Below are positions 20,503 through 35,500 of a stretch of DNA of 64,000 bases, piece after piece. The notes beneath the pieces are model-generated. The model worked only from the letters and a program-made list of their open reading frames with translations. It was not told the origin of the DNA and did not search any database. How positions within the stretch are numbered: position 1 is the stretch's first letter; every line of letters starts with the position of its first letter. The position numbers and the translations under genes were made by a program. Source of the stretch: Phoronis australis (taxonomy: Eukaryota; Phoronida; Phoronidae); NCBI GenBank assembly GCA_002633005.1, contig NMRA01000029.1:450956-514955 (forward strand). The letters run 5' to 3'.

Positions 20503-23500
20503 CTGCAAAGTAATGATTACATTTTAAGACGCACAAGAAGTTTTTTGGGCGAGACACGGACGCATAATTTTTGAAGACCAGTATCTCAAAAGACTAAAGA
20601 CAAGAGCTCGCAATAGAAGACTAATTCATTGTGATTAAGATTGGTCTCAAATTCTTCCTCAATGAAATTGGAAGTGACGTGAAGACTTCGAAAGAACAGA
20701 CAGCTCGTTATTGCTTGAGCCTTGGGATTGTTTCATGAATAATGACGTAAGACTTTTTAAGAGTGACTCCATATAAAACCCAACAGGTAGAGTCTATACC
20801 CAAAATCACCGATTTTTTGAAACTTAGCACATGAGTTTGGTTTGTTGAGATGTAGAAAAACCTCACTTTTTAAGAAGTTTCATTCATTATTTTTCTTTTT
20901 ATGACCTGTACCTCCATTTTGCAACAAAATTGGGCGTCGAAGTAGGCATGTTTGAATGCATTTTACTAGCATGTGTGGTGAGGTCAAAACAAATGAATCA
21001 GACGAATTGAAAGCGCAGTGGCTGAATAATTTAATGGCATAACTTTCAAAATCCATTTTTAAATTTGTACGTTTTGAATTTGTGAGGCAAACTAGGCTAT
21101 TTTTGAGGTTTTCACTGAAGCCATTTTCGGCCAAATTTGGCACTCTGTAGAGGCCATAACGCACCTTTCCTGAAATTGACTTTATAATAATTTGTTTAGT
21201 CATTCCTAACCTGTTCATAATCTAAAATAAAAAATCTTGCCTCTAATGTAGTTTATGCGTACGAAGCATTACACGAACTGCACTTCGTCCTTTTGCATGT
21301 TCTCAGTTGCCCCTGCTGCCAATAGGGGGCTCTTGGAAAATATAATTAACTTGCGAAACACGACATAAAAACCTTGTATTTTGGAGAAAAGGCAGACAGC
21401 ATTATTAATTACCATTCTCTGAAAACGGCATTGATGATTATTGCTTATTACTAAAAATATGTAACGTAAATCAACTGGCATGCGTGGTTCTAAATTAGTA
21501 GATGGCGCTGCTTTTGTTTGCGTAGAGACTGAAGATGCATCTAGAATAAGAGCAGTAACACGAGGACCTTGCTATAATTCAAGACTTCGCGAGATATTGC
21601 CCTGCATTTTAAATGAGAACACGTGGTTTTGGATAAATTTTAGAGAGGTTCTAGTGTTACTGAACTCACCCCTGCCTTGTTTTCTATCTGCCTTGTTGGT
21701 GCCACAGGCAAAGGAGGGCACCCAAGGTGGATATGGCCCCCTTGTGTTCAGTGCAAAAAATCCTTCAACTTGTCAATAGTCATTGTAACTTTGGGTTCAT
21801 ATTGTAATGTCCCTGCTGGTTTCTACAAATTTTAGTCGCCACCAGTCGCCAGAAATCTGGTGTTCTCCCCACACACCGGGAACCCTAACGCTGAATATTT
21901 CTGTCAGTGTTATCATCAGTGGTATAAAAAGGTACACATTCACAGTCATTAGAAAATAATTCACGAGAGACAATTTTATTAATGACTCATTCATGACAGA
22001 CTTGAAGTAAGCAGAAGTTACGGCCTCGACTTCATATATCACACATCTTTGACTGGTATGATACAAAACTAGGCTAAACGTTGAGCTCATTTACCAGTTC
22101 ATTCAGTAAATCTAACGATATAACAGCATCTTCAGCAGAAATTGCATCGTCATAAACATTGCTGCAGACAACCTTGAAAAAATCCACCAATATGCAAATC
22201 ACTTAATATCACAGGTAAACACTTTACCAGTGGGTTCTCGTAATCTATTTTCTCCATTTTGGCTCTTCCGAGGGTGAATGTTTTTACCTGACTTATCTCC
22301 TTCATCGAATATGTTCGTCAGAAAGTTCTTAACCTTTGATGAAAATCTTGTTGACACTTTACCTGTTTTCAGTGCCTAACCTATTGCTTCAGCATTCGTC
22401 TCATCCAAATAGTACTCTGAGGCTGCCTCAAATGGCGCTCGGTTCTTGCACCTGAAAGCATTTCTGACCCCTGTCGTGCGATGTGGTCATACGTGGTTTC
22501 CCTCTGTAAATGTTCAGTGTAGTTACCCACATCCAAATGCTGACCTAGTTCTGCGTCTGTAGCAAAAAATTTCGAGTAACCTTGCTGGGTACAAGGGAAC
22601 TTTGTTGACGCTCTTCACTAGATACAATGCCAACCTTAACTCTTGGTGTGGAAAATCCGCCATGTCTAGAGATGTTAGTGTATTTTGGAGAAATAGGTTT
22701 CCCATTTTCTCAGTATTTGTACGAACTTACCGTCACCTACATGGAATGATTTCCACACGCGAATTCCTTGGGTGGAATAGTGGGAATTTTTGAATGTGCT
22801 TATACAAGGAAGTGAGTATTTTGGAAAAGACTTTGTTGCATTGACTGAACATGCATACACATAACATCCCTTCACATGGCCCCTGGAAAGTAATGCTTCT
22901 TTCAAATCCAGAAACTTTATGATATTGTTACCTTCGGCTACAAAGTACTTTGCATGTTGTTTGAGTGGAGCGATCTTGCGATCACAGAGATCCTTTCCAT
23001 TCTGACTTTCACTAAAGTCATATCTCGAAACAGAAATGCAGGTAGAATTTGACAAGGCTGCTACGTTCAGGAGGAGAGGAGCAGAGTGGTAACATCCAGC
23101 ATTACCTGACTCTTCCATGACTGGTCCTGTTCAGTCAGAAATTCACCGACTCTGGGTAGTACGAGTGCGTACTCTGGCACAGGCCTTGCTTTGTGAGGTA
23201 GTTTCCTGTATCTCAAATGTTCAGTGGTGTCTTTGACATAACTCACTAAAGCACAAAGCTTTTGTGATCGGATTTTTTGCAGAATAAACTCTAAAGGAAC
23301 ATGAAGGCCCATCGACATCGTCCGCCATTTTGTCTTTTTAAAATGCACTTGCTTCTCTCAAAACCAGTCATTACAACTATCAATTCATTCTCGTTTAATC
23401 TTAAAGGCATTTATTTCCATTTAAAATTTCTACAGAGTGTTTAAATTAACCTGATAATGTAAAAGAAATGAAAGAATACAAGAGGGTTACACGTACATTT

Positions 23501-26500
23501 TTTATATATCCTCAAGCTTAACCTCAACTGACTCCCTCAGTGGGCAAAGGTCTTCGGGTTCAGGTTTGATAGTGGTCGCGTAATAAACCCGGAAAACATC
23601 TTGTTTTCATTTGAAAGAGTTTAGACTTGGTTTCTATAACTATTTAAAGCAGACTTCTTGCCTAAAAGTTTGTTCAAATGGTCTGTAAAGTCTGCTCGTC
23701 ATTTCCAAACTATGAAAATAGACAGTTTTGCAAGACAATTTTCACTAAGGTGCAAAGTTGAGGCAAGATTTTTTATTGCTCAGTCATCAAGAGTAACTCT
23801 AACTGTACGTTCAAAACGTCACATAAGGCTACAAGGTGTTTTATGGCAGTAAGAAGGTCACAAAAATGGTCACTAAAATTAGCCCCAAAAAGTGGTCTGT
23901 GGATTATCTCCCCTGTCTAGCACAAAACTGTCAGATTTTAATAAATGGCACAGAATAATGTACAGTATACGTTGGTTATTTCAGCCACCAAAATATAGCT
24001 TTCGATCTATTTTGTATGTTACTCATTTTTGTTGCTGAAAACATGCGATTTTTGAGACGGTTAATATGCCCAATTGTGCCAATTTGTGTTATCATGCTCC
24101 AGCGGCGAAATTAGGGGTCACTGAGTGCACAAAATTTGGCATTTGGGTTTATGTTAGGATACCTACCCATGTACAAAAAATGAAGTTGTTTTTAATTTTG
24201 ACGTATAGACTGATTTTTGAAAATCTACTGGTTTTTATATGGACTGTCTCTTAAAGTCTCTTAAAAGAGACAAAAAGTTTGGCCTTACCATTTCACAGAT
24301 AATTTTAGCCAATTAACAATTAGGGCACCCAGTACCTGAAAATAATTGATAGAAATTATCTCAGTACCTTGCAATTAAGCGTGCAGTATTCACAGAAACT
24401 TTCTACTGCTCCTACAAGTGATATATTTTTAGAACTTGGCGTGTGGAGCATAAGACCTGGATTTCTGGCGTAAGTCTACAGTGACTTTTCTTGAAACAGG
24501 CCCCGCGCTATACAAAGAAGCTTGTCACTGTTTGTCTTTTATGCGGCAATAATGGGTCTCGAGGAATAACGAACTGACCGTTAGGAACTCTGGCATATCT
24601 TCCCACGTGAGAGAGAAATTTGTTGATACCAAGTTTACAGTGGTAAGTGGCCTAAATCCAAAGTTCGCCTCTTCGACGGGACGCAGTTCCATGAACACTT
24701 TAATCTCATCCCGAAGTATTCAATGGAAAAATACGGAAAAGAGGGGTAAAAGCGGTGGCTCCCGGGGGAGGGATGGATGGCACCAAAGGAGGACTGTGAA
24801 GCTGGTGGCGACAGAGATGGGGAATTACTGGAGACTGGGAGAGGGGATTGGTGGTAACGGGGGCATACAATTTGGTGGCGACCAGGACCTGGGGGTGAAA
24901 ATCTCCTCGGCCACCATTCGGACAAAACCGCACCGCCCACACTTGAATACGGCCTTGGGTCTACGGTGTGGGTTGGTGATGTTCTCATCTCAAAGATCAG
25001 GGAGGGCTTCTGTCTATAGGCTGTCCATACAACACTGCTCAAGCACTCACGAACGTGAAGCTTCACACTCATGAACACATTTCACCGAACTGTAAACTCA
25101 GTTCTCTAATCACTCAGAAACACGGCTTACGCACTAAAGATCACTGATCCTGGCCTTACGGACTCTTTGTTGATTCATGCCCGTGCGTTTTAGGATGCGT
25201 CTTTCTAGTGCGGGACCGTGTTGATGAGAAACTGAGCAGAGTTTATAATTCAGCGAGGAGTGTTCATGAGTGCGTGTCCCAGCTGTTCGGGTAGTCTTTA
25301 GTATCTTCTGAGCTTGGTGAGAACACGCGAGTCTTTGCAAGATATCGCCATGCAATTAGATGAAGCACGTGTTGTCAATTACTTTCATTGGCGACTATTT
25401 TGCATTTGTTAGCGGGCCCCTGGCCACTGCAATCTGATATGGTCGCTACAAAGCCGTTAGCATTCTTCGTTCCAAAATTTATGACTCATTATCGCAAGAT
25501 CCTGCGCAAATTAGGTAGCAGAAACCTGATGCATACTGACAAGTCGATTTCCCAGGGACGAGGAAAGTAATGTAAGCAACGTTTAAGGTGCTCATTAGAA
25601 TTTGTTATAATTCTGAGAAAAATCGGTTGGAGTAATTTATGGCCTATGAATGTGACATCCAGTGACGAACTTTTGCATTATTGCTTATTTTACCTTAATA
25701 AAAACCCGAACATTCCAACTAAAACAGACCACGAGTGTGCCTGCGCTTCAGTCCGTACGTCTAATACGAGACCAAAGCTTATCTCAAACCTTGTTTAGTG
25801 GTCTCCATTCTAATTCGTATATCAAAAACAGGCTTTGTCAATTACTAAAATTGTACATTGTTTGAAAGAAAAATTCTCAGGAATTTTAAAAAACACACTA
25901 CATGCCCTTATTACATTAAAACCTTATTAAGTCGAGATTTCATTTTAAAAAGATATATTCAAAATAACCCTCGGTCGCTTTAATGAAATCTTTTTAATGA
26001 AAACTTCACCAGTTACCTCAAAAAACGCTGTTAGGAATTTTCAATTAGTCTTCCTCAGCTTGCAAAACGTAAGACATTTTTGTAAAAAGTAGCAGTCGCA
26101 TTCGTCTTTGTTACATTGCGCAAAAAGTAGCCATTTATATCGAAAATTGTAACTTGATTTTTGAGATTGATGAATAAATATTTAGTTTGCAAAGTTTCAG
26201 TATAATCCACCTACTGTTTTCGAGAACTCGTGTTCCTAAGTTCAAATTAAGTCGATTTGTGGAAGCCGAGAAAAAGCCGATTAAGTTGGGAGACGTGAAA
26301 ATCTCAAGGTCCTCGATTAATTGACCTATCGGCAAGATTATGACGGACGGCTTAATTGACCAATCAGAACTCAGCATTCTTGGCACACCTTCGTCTGCGT
26401 TTCCAAGCCGCCATTTTAGCGGCCGAACCACACGTAGTCGAGTAAAACTTACTTTAGTTTATAGCTCAAGAAATTGTCCGCTAGGAATGGGGAAACGGTG

Positions 26501-29500
26501 TTGATATGGCGTTATGCTGCTCCAGAATAATATCCCGTCATTTTTTGGCATGTCCTAAGCCGAAAAATGATGTTGAAAAGCGTAAGGATCGAACTGTACG
26601 GCCACACGAGCAGCTGAACTTAGCGATGTTGCTTGATAACTCGAAGGCTATAATAAACACAAATATATTAGTTCCAACATACGCACTTTTCAGCTTGGTG
26701 GCTATGGTGCAGGGCTATCTCAGATTTTGACTCCCGAGTTTCCTACGTCTGGCCGCCTTTGTCTCTGGCGGCACCTGCTGGATCTCACCACTCTAGCGGT
26801 AGTCCCCGGAAATTGTTTTCAAGGACATTTTCATTTTATGTTTTTTTATTTATTTCAACCTGATGGACATTATTTTGTTTCGTATTAGAGGTACATTTTT
26901 GTTGTTCATAAACCGTAGGCTGGCGTTCAACTGAACTTCTTTCCCGCTAAAAATTCAGAGATTCGATCGGCGCAGGGAAGGGCACTGGATTACTGCCGTA
27001 ACTCAAAGCCTTGGTCGAGCTGTTGTCACTAAAAACAAACTGTTGTATTACTTTTTGACGTGTACCTCTAGTATACACTATGTCTGTAGAGTTAGAGAGA
27101 GCTCATTTTGAAGTTGTTCAAACATGATGTTTAGATTTATGAAGCTTTAAAAAAGAATTTGTCTGAGTTATTTTTGTAAATACCTATTTTTGCAACTACC
27201 ACACCAGACTTGTAATCTTTTGTAACCATACCACGACTTAGTGACCATGCTACCTTAAAAATTAAATAGAAGCTACCTTTATGGAATGGAACTACAAAAA
27301 ATGTCAAGGTCATAAGCAGGTAGGCCTAATTTAAATGTCTTAATGGTGAAACGAACAATTCCATAGGCGGAATTAGGGGGGCTGCCCCCCCCCCCCTTGG
27401 CTGCCGCAAGCAAAATGAAACAGCGAGAGCGTGAAGCGTGAGAAAATATTGAGTTCAGTAGCTAGGACCGGTAGCCGAAGAGGGGTGCTCTGACCCCAGA
27501 TCGCGGCGGAATTGATTTTCTGAACCGAGATCCAAAGGTCTACATTCCTGGCCCCTGCAACTTTCGGGCTCTTGTGCACATACAATTGCGCTTTGCCCAA
27601 TTCCACAAGGCAAGATATGTTGGGGCCCCTGTGTTATCTTAGTGTACTGAGATATGCCACTGAATTCCAGACATTAATTTGACTTAGACACAGGCCCCAG
27701 ACCTATACCGGAGCTAACTGTTTGCCTAGGACGATATGTGTGTGTTCCTGAGCTATGAACCTGAATTTTTTATCAAAATATTTCGTTACATGATTAGAAA
27801 AGTGTAAACAGTGCTATCGAGTCGACCTAGTCAGAGTGCATGTGTTGTTTGTAATCTATGACCTACTTTACTCCAGAAGTCCCACCAGTTGTGACCTACT
27901 TTTCATTTGGCGAAATTTAGCAGACGACAGAATAAAAATATCGGTGAATCTTAACTGATTTTATTCGAAAGATCATGAAATTTATGGAATCGTACAGACA
28001 ATTTGACTTTAAGCTACATACCCAGCTTTACATGAACATATTGTATCATTCAGTGGCCTTGTCATTGGTCAGGTGAAGGTGGCCCCAAGGCCGAGGGGTT
28101 CTTCGGATTTTCGCTGGCTCCTCGAGCACTTATTTTTTCATCGCTTCCTTCACAAATTCCCATATCATGAACGTATGATTCTCTGTTGAAAGGCATCGCC
28201 TCTTGTCTCTGTCGAAGCGTTTTCAAATAGTGCAAAAAACTCATCGATTCCACCAGGAACGTCGTTTAGCGACAGTGTATTTGCCTCTGACATCTCGTTC
28301 GATTGTCGGGTATCACGTGACTTTTCGCATAGGGGCGGAGCTTGCGATAGGTCAATTATTCAGTGAAAACGTGTTTTCGCTCAATATTACCTACAGGTAT
28401 CCTTAACCATGTTTGATATTTCACCATTTACTCGCAATGTCAGCTGAATTTACAGTGCATAATTAATTTAATAATCGCTAAAACGTTAATTTTGTGACCA
28501 TCTCCAGTCCGACAGGCGAAGTCAACTGTTGACCTACTTAAAAGTAGGTCAACAATTCATTGTTATACACACCACGCCCCGGGAGACTGATATGAAACCC
28601 AGTGCGAAATGGATAACAGAAATCGAGTCGGTGGTTTAAGCGGGTCGTGAGCATGAGATCGAAACAGCGAAATATCAAGCCACCAATGAAATTGCGGAAT
28701 TTGTGTGAGGATTTGTCTAATTTCACAACTTTCTTAGTTCCTGTCCACAAAGTCACAGAGGCATGCGCCGATTCTGAGTATTCGTTCTCAGTCCACGGTC
28801 GTATGCATGCAGACGCAAAACCACCTCATGTCTTCGTTCTTCCCGGCATCTTTCAATTATATACCTCATTGACTCAATATTACGGTGATTAGGTTAAGGA
28901 AAGGATTGAGGGTACATACGGAGCTGCTACATGTCTTACGGGAGATTCGATTTGAGTGACAGTCATGAAAGTTTTGGACACGGATAAGTAGTAAACAAAT
29001 TTCCACGCTGTTGTGTGGTTCCAAGGCGTTTCTGCTAAATCTTTTTTCTCGCTACACGGTAAATATTTTGTGTTTGAAGTTCCCCGAGAATGAATGCCAT
29101 TCACGTGGCCCCCTGACCACACCCACCAGAGCAAACTTGCCAGATGTTGCCCATTTCCAAGCATGAGGATACCCATAAAGCAAAGTGGCACCAAAGAAAA
29201 TCGGTTTCGTTTTCATGCCAAGAAACCTCAAGGATTCCAGACTTTAAGATATTTTGTTAGACATATCATATGAAATATTGTAAAAACGGCCAATTATTGT
29301 GAATAGGGTTTGAGATATCCTTAACACCAGGTAAAAAGTGTTGCATTTCACCTAATAACAAATGCTCTGCCCACCAAACAAATTCATTTTCGGAAATTCT
29401 TTGGCTCATCTACACCAGCCAATAGTCTATTAGCCTGCATCAGACCTATGTTTCGTCACGTCATTCCTCCGACCATCTTCAGGACTTACAGAGTTCTTAG

Positions 29501-32500
29501 AAGAACAAGCAAAGAGAAGTCACACCCCTGAATGGATCGGCGTAAACCAGCCAATATATTTTAAAGATGATATTTTAACATCATATTAGAAGAAGTCAAG
29601 CAAACTCTTACCTGGCGACGTTCCCCATAGTCGCTTGTTCCGCACGCTACAGGGTCCGCTGATATCGTAAGCCCACAGTTTTCGGGTGAAGGTTTCAGCA
29701 ACTATCACGTGTAGAGGAACGCCGTCTTTCGAATGCTGAACAGCAATTCCGTTACAGAAGAAATAACCGCTATCTAGTTTTATCATAGTGTCATTCGCCC
29801 TAAAGATAAAGCATATAAAAAGGACATTTGTATAAGAGGTATCAGAACCACAAGTGTATTAGCTGGGAGAAAAACAATGGCGGTTCTGTATTTTCAAGGG
29901 GCCTGGAGCTTCTTCAGCTATGGGGCCCCACGCAACCGTTAACTTAAAGTAGCTCTTTTTACTGCAACTCCCACTGAGAGAGCTAAAACGCCGAGAGCAG
30001 GTGAAAACAAACATGACAATTTGTATGGGTAAATTCTAAAATATCTAGTTAAATCGCGGTAAAATATGCCAAAATCGGTGTATTGGCTTTTCCTTAGCTG
30101 TACCATTGTGTTGTTATCCTTCAGTGCTTGAATTAAAATTGTTCATAGTAAAACTGCCCAGATGAATTCTTATGATGACATGCAGTGCTCCAATGGGTAA
30201 ACTTAACCCGCCGTGAAAAGTACAGTCCGCGAGAGTAGTCCGATGGAGCAATAAAGATCTATCAGTTCTTATCAAGCCTAGAACTCATTTATAATCCAAC
30301 TAAGGAACAAGGAAAAGTGGTTTTATAACGGTAACTGAATCGGTGTTAATCAAGAGTTGGATATTTTGAAAAGCGCGAGTTTATTGCATTTTTGAAATTG
30401 TCCACGTGAGACAACGCGGCTTCAGCTTCCGACGTCTGTTGGTAAGAACGAGACAATTCCCTTTCGTTTAGGATTTATAAAAGTTTTTAATCCATCTGCT
30501 GCAACATAACCAAATACGATAAACTTTGCAATGAAACTTACGATAATGCAAATGCCATTTACTGCTACAACAAACAAGTTCTGTTACGATGATTAACTTA
30601 GTGACGTAGAACAATACCAAAGAGTGAGCACATTAATGCTTAGGCGCCTGTAGCTAGAGTTTTATGGTATATCCAAAATACTGAGATCTTCAAAAAATAA
30701 ATGTCTGCGCACGTGTTTTGTATATAGGCGCATGGGCTTAAGCCTCATTTACACGCACACTTGGTAATTCTTTTCATCATGCATTATTAAATACCTTTGG
30801 ACAAAGAGAAATGCAATCATTCAGCAATAACGTGAGAGAATTGAACCTAATTCAGAAAGTCAGCCATTGATATGCCTGATTGTGGACTCCGTTGCTTTGG
30901 GAAAATTACAGTTATTTTATATGTGGTTGTTCAGTTTGCTATTTTGTCTTTAAATACACTTTTGTTGTAGACAAAATGACACGAATTTTAAAATTGTTCA
31001 AATGCCTTCTTAAGAAAGCTCTAAAAATAATTAAACACACAAACAAATCAAGTGCAAACAAAGGGAATATTTCATTTTGATCGCTGCACATTTCTATAGG
31101 TCAACAGGAAAATGACAATTCACAAGCGGAATCGGTGGTCATTTCAGGTTTATGAAGAATCAGCACAACTGCTCTCTATCTGGCTTTAAAACTGAAGAAA
31201 TATTGTGGTTTCAATAGTTAGTTACAAACTTGTCTGTTGATGAAAAATTTATTCCATCATCAAAGTGTAACATTAACGGGCTTTCTACTGATAATCGCTG
31301 CAGTCATTTCCCCATAATGTGTACCAAATTGAAAAGTTTTTACCATTAGTATAAAGCCTTTCTTCTGAAAGGAAATTTTAATGTCACTCAGAGAAAAAGA
31401 ACAGCTATTGGTTTTCATGTCACTGGGATCTAGTTTCAATGACCTGTAGAATTGCAAGTAGCTTTCCTTCAAGTAATCTCATTCAGCCTCAATGACATCC
31501 ACAATTAGATCCTTGAAGGTACACACAACAGCATATCACTTGACTCATACTGTGCCCAAGATCTGACCCTGAACTAGACCAGAGTGTCACTAGGTCTTCT
31601 TTAGCTTCAATCCGTCATGTTTCTTCCAGGAAAGGAAATGATCTATTGTCCACACAAGACTCATTGCCTATGAAAGGGCATCCTCACCAACGAGACTGTC
31701 TTAAGTAGCAGTCAGATATAGTTCCTCTTCAAACACAAACAATCTAGTCACACTGTCTTATGGTAACTTAGAACAGCGATTCACATTTCTCCAGGGCCAG
31801 TGACTTGCACATTGTGCCATGCAGCACTGCTGGTGTGTGGAAATGCTGTGGGAACAGAAAGGAGTAACAAAGCTTGCCTATCTTGCGGCTTGAAGTGGCC
31901 CTAAAATGTCACTAAACCTGGAACAAATATTGAAATACGAATAATTAAGTACAGTACTCCAGGTTGGGTTGAAAATGCTACGCCTGTTTTTCAAAGATAT
32001 GACACAAAATATCCCACAAAATTAAATACTTTCCAGAAAGCAAGGGTGTGTATGATAAGTACTGTATAAAACTGCGTCTTTATTTTTCATTCCTAGCCAT
32101 AAAAATCTTTAAACGCATCACTTGTCTGCAAAATATGCAAGTTATTTGAGACAACTTCAAATCTTTGCTACCCATTTTCAAGCCTTTTTCTTTTTGATAC
32201 TTTCAGTAATTTTAAACTCCGATTACAGATTCATGGGTCTGTCAAGCATACTTCTGGCTGAGGGAACCGTTTCTCAGACTTTTTATTTTTCTTCTAATAG
32301 AAGACATGAAGACTTGGGTCATTTAAAAATGATGGATAACCTTTCTGTTGTTTAAGACTAATTACAAATCGTAAGGCACCATCAAAATGCAACTTTCACA
32401 AAAAATGGCAGTCATTTGAATTTACAAATGACTTGCAACATTTCAAGGCATGAGTTAAGACTATTCAGTCACTGAGAATTCAGAAAATGTAATATATTTT

Positions 32501-35500
32501 TATGGGTTTACAATTGATAGCAAAACAGTTTCATGAAATAAACTTGAAGGAACTTCATGAAGGTTAAGAATTACCTCACCATGCTCTTTCCACCAGACAC
32601 TATTACCTGTTATTTCCACACATTCAGTTGCACCAAAGTTTATAACTCCAACCCCGTATGCCAACCCCCCTAAAGACCTGAATAAGTAAATTTACAAAGC
32701 GACTTACATACCTTTCTTTAAAAATAGCTGCCCTTTTGAAAGGCTTTGTCCGTTGTCTCCGATATAAACAGTAGGCTTTGACATATCTGCAATGGATGGG
32801 AACATCTTGCTGCTTAGCTGCAGTCAACTGCTTAAAACCAATTTTTGTTCATTCAGGGACAGTGCAGAAGCGATGCATATATTCTCTGCACAGTACATGC
32901 CTTCAAACCTAAAAACCAAATATCACGTGAAAACAGACATGATAGATTTCCAATTCAACGTGTAATAGATTTATGGAAGACATAGGATAAGGAGTAAACA
33001 AAGAGTCTAATGGATATTAGTCACGTACCTCTTGCCATTGGACTTATAGTGTAGATTGTAATCTTAACTCACTAACCAATATCGAGCATTCAACATTGAT
33101 TGATCTAACTGTCACTGATTAACCTGTAAGAAATCATTTCAAATATTAATAATACTGCTTTTATTTACGAAAAGATCCCGAGTGCTACATCAAGTATCTA
33201 ACACACATCACAACAAACAAAGATTAACCCGACTGGCGAATGCCGCGAAGTCGACATCGGCGAGTACCTCTGTCAACAGGCATCAGTAGAATAAACATGG
33301 AATAATCGTTAAAATAATCACAAACCTTACCTTTGTATAAGGTCGAGATTACTTCCTCTCATAGAAGCACCCTTTTCGCGGAATCTCAATTTCAGTTGCC
33401 ACGGCTGCAAGCCATTTCACCATGTATTTAAAGGGCTCGCGAAATCGAGGCTGCTTAATCTATCATCACTAGTACACGCGCGCCATCTAGTTAATGTAAA
33501 TTTTCCGAACAGCCCTATTCGTCCGTAGGGCGTCACTTATTTGTATTTACTTAAGAGTCATGGTAGTTTGCTCCGATTCTAAGGTTTGTCAGACAGAGGC
33601 TGTGATATGTTTTCACGTTGCTTTTCGTTGTTATTTATGTATGCCTGCAAAATCAACGGTAGTTAACAAACATAGAGAGTGGAAACAATAACTATGACTT
33701 TTGAGTACAAACCTGTTACAGCATGGATACATATTGCTCCCTTTACTCAGTCCCTCTTGTGACATTCCTCACTAGTGCACCAAGCACAGAAATCTTTTAC
33801 AAACTAATTTTTTTCCTAAAGATCTTTTTAAAAATTCTCTGCGTAAGGCTTTACCTAACCTTATAAACAGTCTTCCATGTTATACTCTTAACAAGATTGA
33901 TACATATTCTCTATTTAGTGTAATAAATTATTTTGGAAATCGTAGCTGTGATGAGTAACCGTCTTGCTTGCACCGTTACCAACTGTTATGTGTGTAACAC
34001 AGTAAGAACTTAGTTAATTTCGTCCAACTACTGCAATATATTATTTATGTTTTTATTTATTGGCTTATTGTTATTAATACGAATTTCTTCATGAATGAAA
34101 ATGTCACTGTCGTGTTTTTTTTCATTTGTTTGCCATATTTGCTGCGTATCTTTTACTTTTGTATAATTTACCTTTGTATAGTTCAGGGGGACCCTTGGAC
34201 CAGCGGGCTGTTAAGTCCTCACAGGGCCTTCCCTAATTCAAAATTGAATTTTTAGTTTTTCATTTTAAATGACATGAAATAAACCTCATTGCTGCTGCTG
34301 GTGTTCCTGCTGCTGCTGGTGTTCCTGTTGCTGCAGCTGTTGCTGCTACTGCTGTTGCTGCTGCTGATGCCATTTCTCCAATTGCATTATTTTTGTCGAT
34401 TTCCGAATAATATGCACGCATAAATGAAAGGGTCAAGGTGCTGTATTTTCAAAGTTCGCATGTGTACAAATCTAAATAATCAATCCGTTCGTTGACCCCG
34501 TGACCTTCTGACCTCGGTCAAGTTACAACATGACGAGAACATTTATTGTATCACTAATCCAGGGTGTGCCATCGAAACAGGATCCCCGATGTAAAACAAA
34601 CATTCCGGAATCGAAAACAGACTCACGCACCTCTAGCTCACTAGCCCTAGAAACTCGAACTCTGGCCTTTAAAACAGGACACCGGTGACCGAAATACCAC
34701 ACTCGCACGTTCTGTCAAGCATTGTCTGATGAAAAATAAATCGTCTTACTTTAATTAGTTAATGGTTGTGATATGCTGTTTTACTACCTGAGAATTTTAG
34801 ACAACTCATGACGGATTGGCGTTCTACGTTATTCTGTTGTTTAAGTTGCGGTGCGCTCTTTTTTGTCACCTATTGGCCAGTTTATTTTTCCACAATTCTT
34901 AAATCAACTGTTCTTCTTCCACGAGGTTGCGTACAATGTACATGTCACAAAAGCCTAATCAACAATGGAAATCGAGAGTCGAAATAATATTTTTGTTTTT
35001 TATTTTTCAATTTTTTGGAGAAACTATTGAATAATCTGGAAGTAATTAAATATTCACAGGCACGTAGGGAACCAACGAGCGTTAACTGTTTGACCGCGCG
35101 CACGAGAACCACAACGTATTTCAACTGAGTGACGTGAGTTAGGAAAAGACTAGGGCGTGTCACTCGCGAAATAGCATGAAAAGATATACCAGTTGGAATT
35201 TGTTAGATTTATGTCCCTTGGACTTTTTTGTTCGTCAACAGGCGTGATTTCACGTAACTTCCTCAAAATGGCACCCGGTGAGAGAAGCTCTGGTCTAAGA
35301 AACCCCGACAGATTTTCCTGGATATGTTCAAGTTTTGTTGCCTAAATTGTATCCAAAGTAACGGTATGTGTTAATTATAACTCAGTTTGTTTATAAGCAT
35401 GATTCATTCGATTTTATTCGCTGTATTTTGAGATAAGTAACTTTTTATGGGATAATGTACGGTCGCCCCCGTATACCCTCGGCATTCAGGCCTAGGAATT

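Noticed and set aside
24607-25078. 155- and 147-codon open frames on opposite strands
   Set aside because: Both run through a G-rich low-complexity patch with repeated GGTGGCGAC; neither has domains, and their overlap on opposite strands argues against coding.
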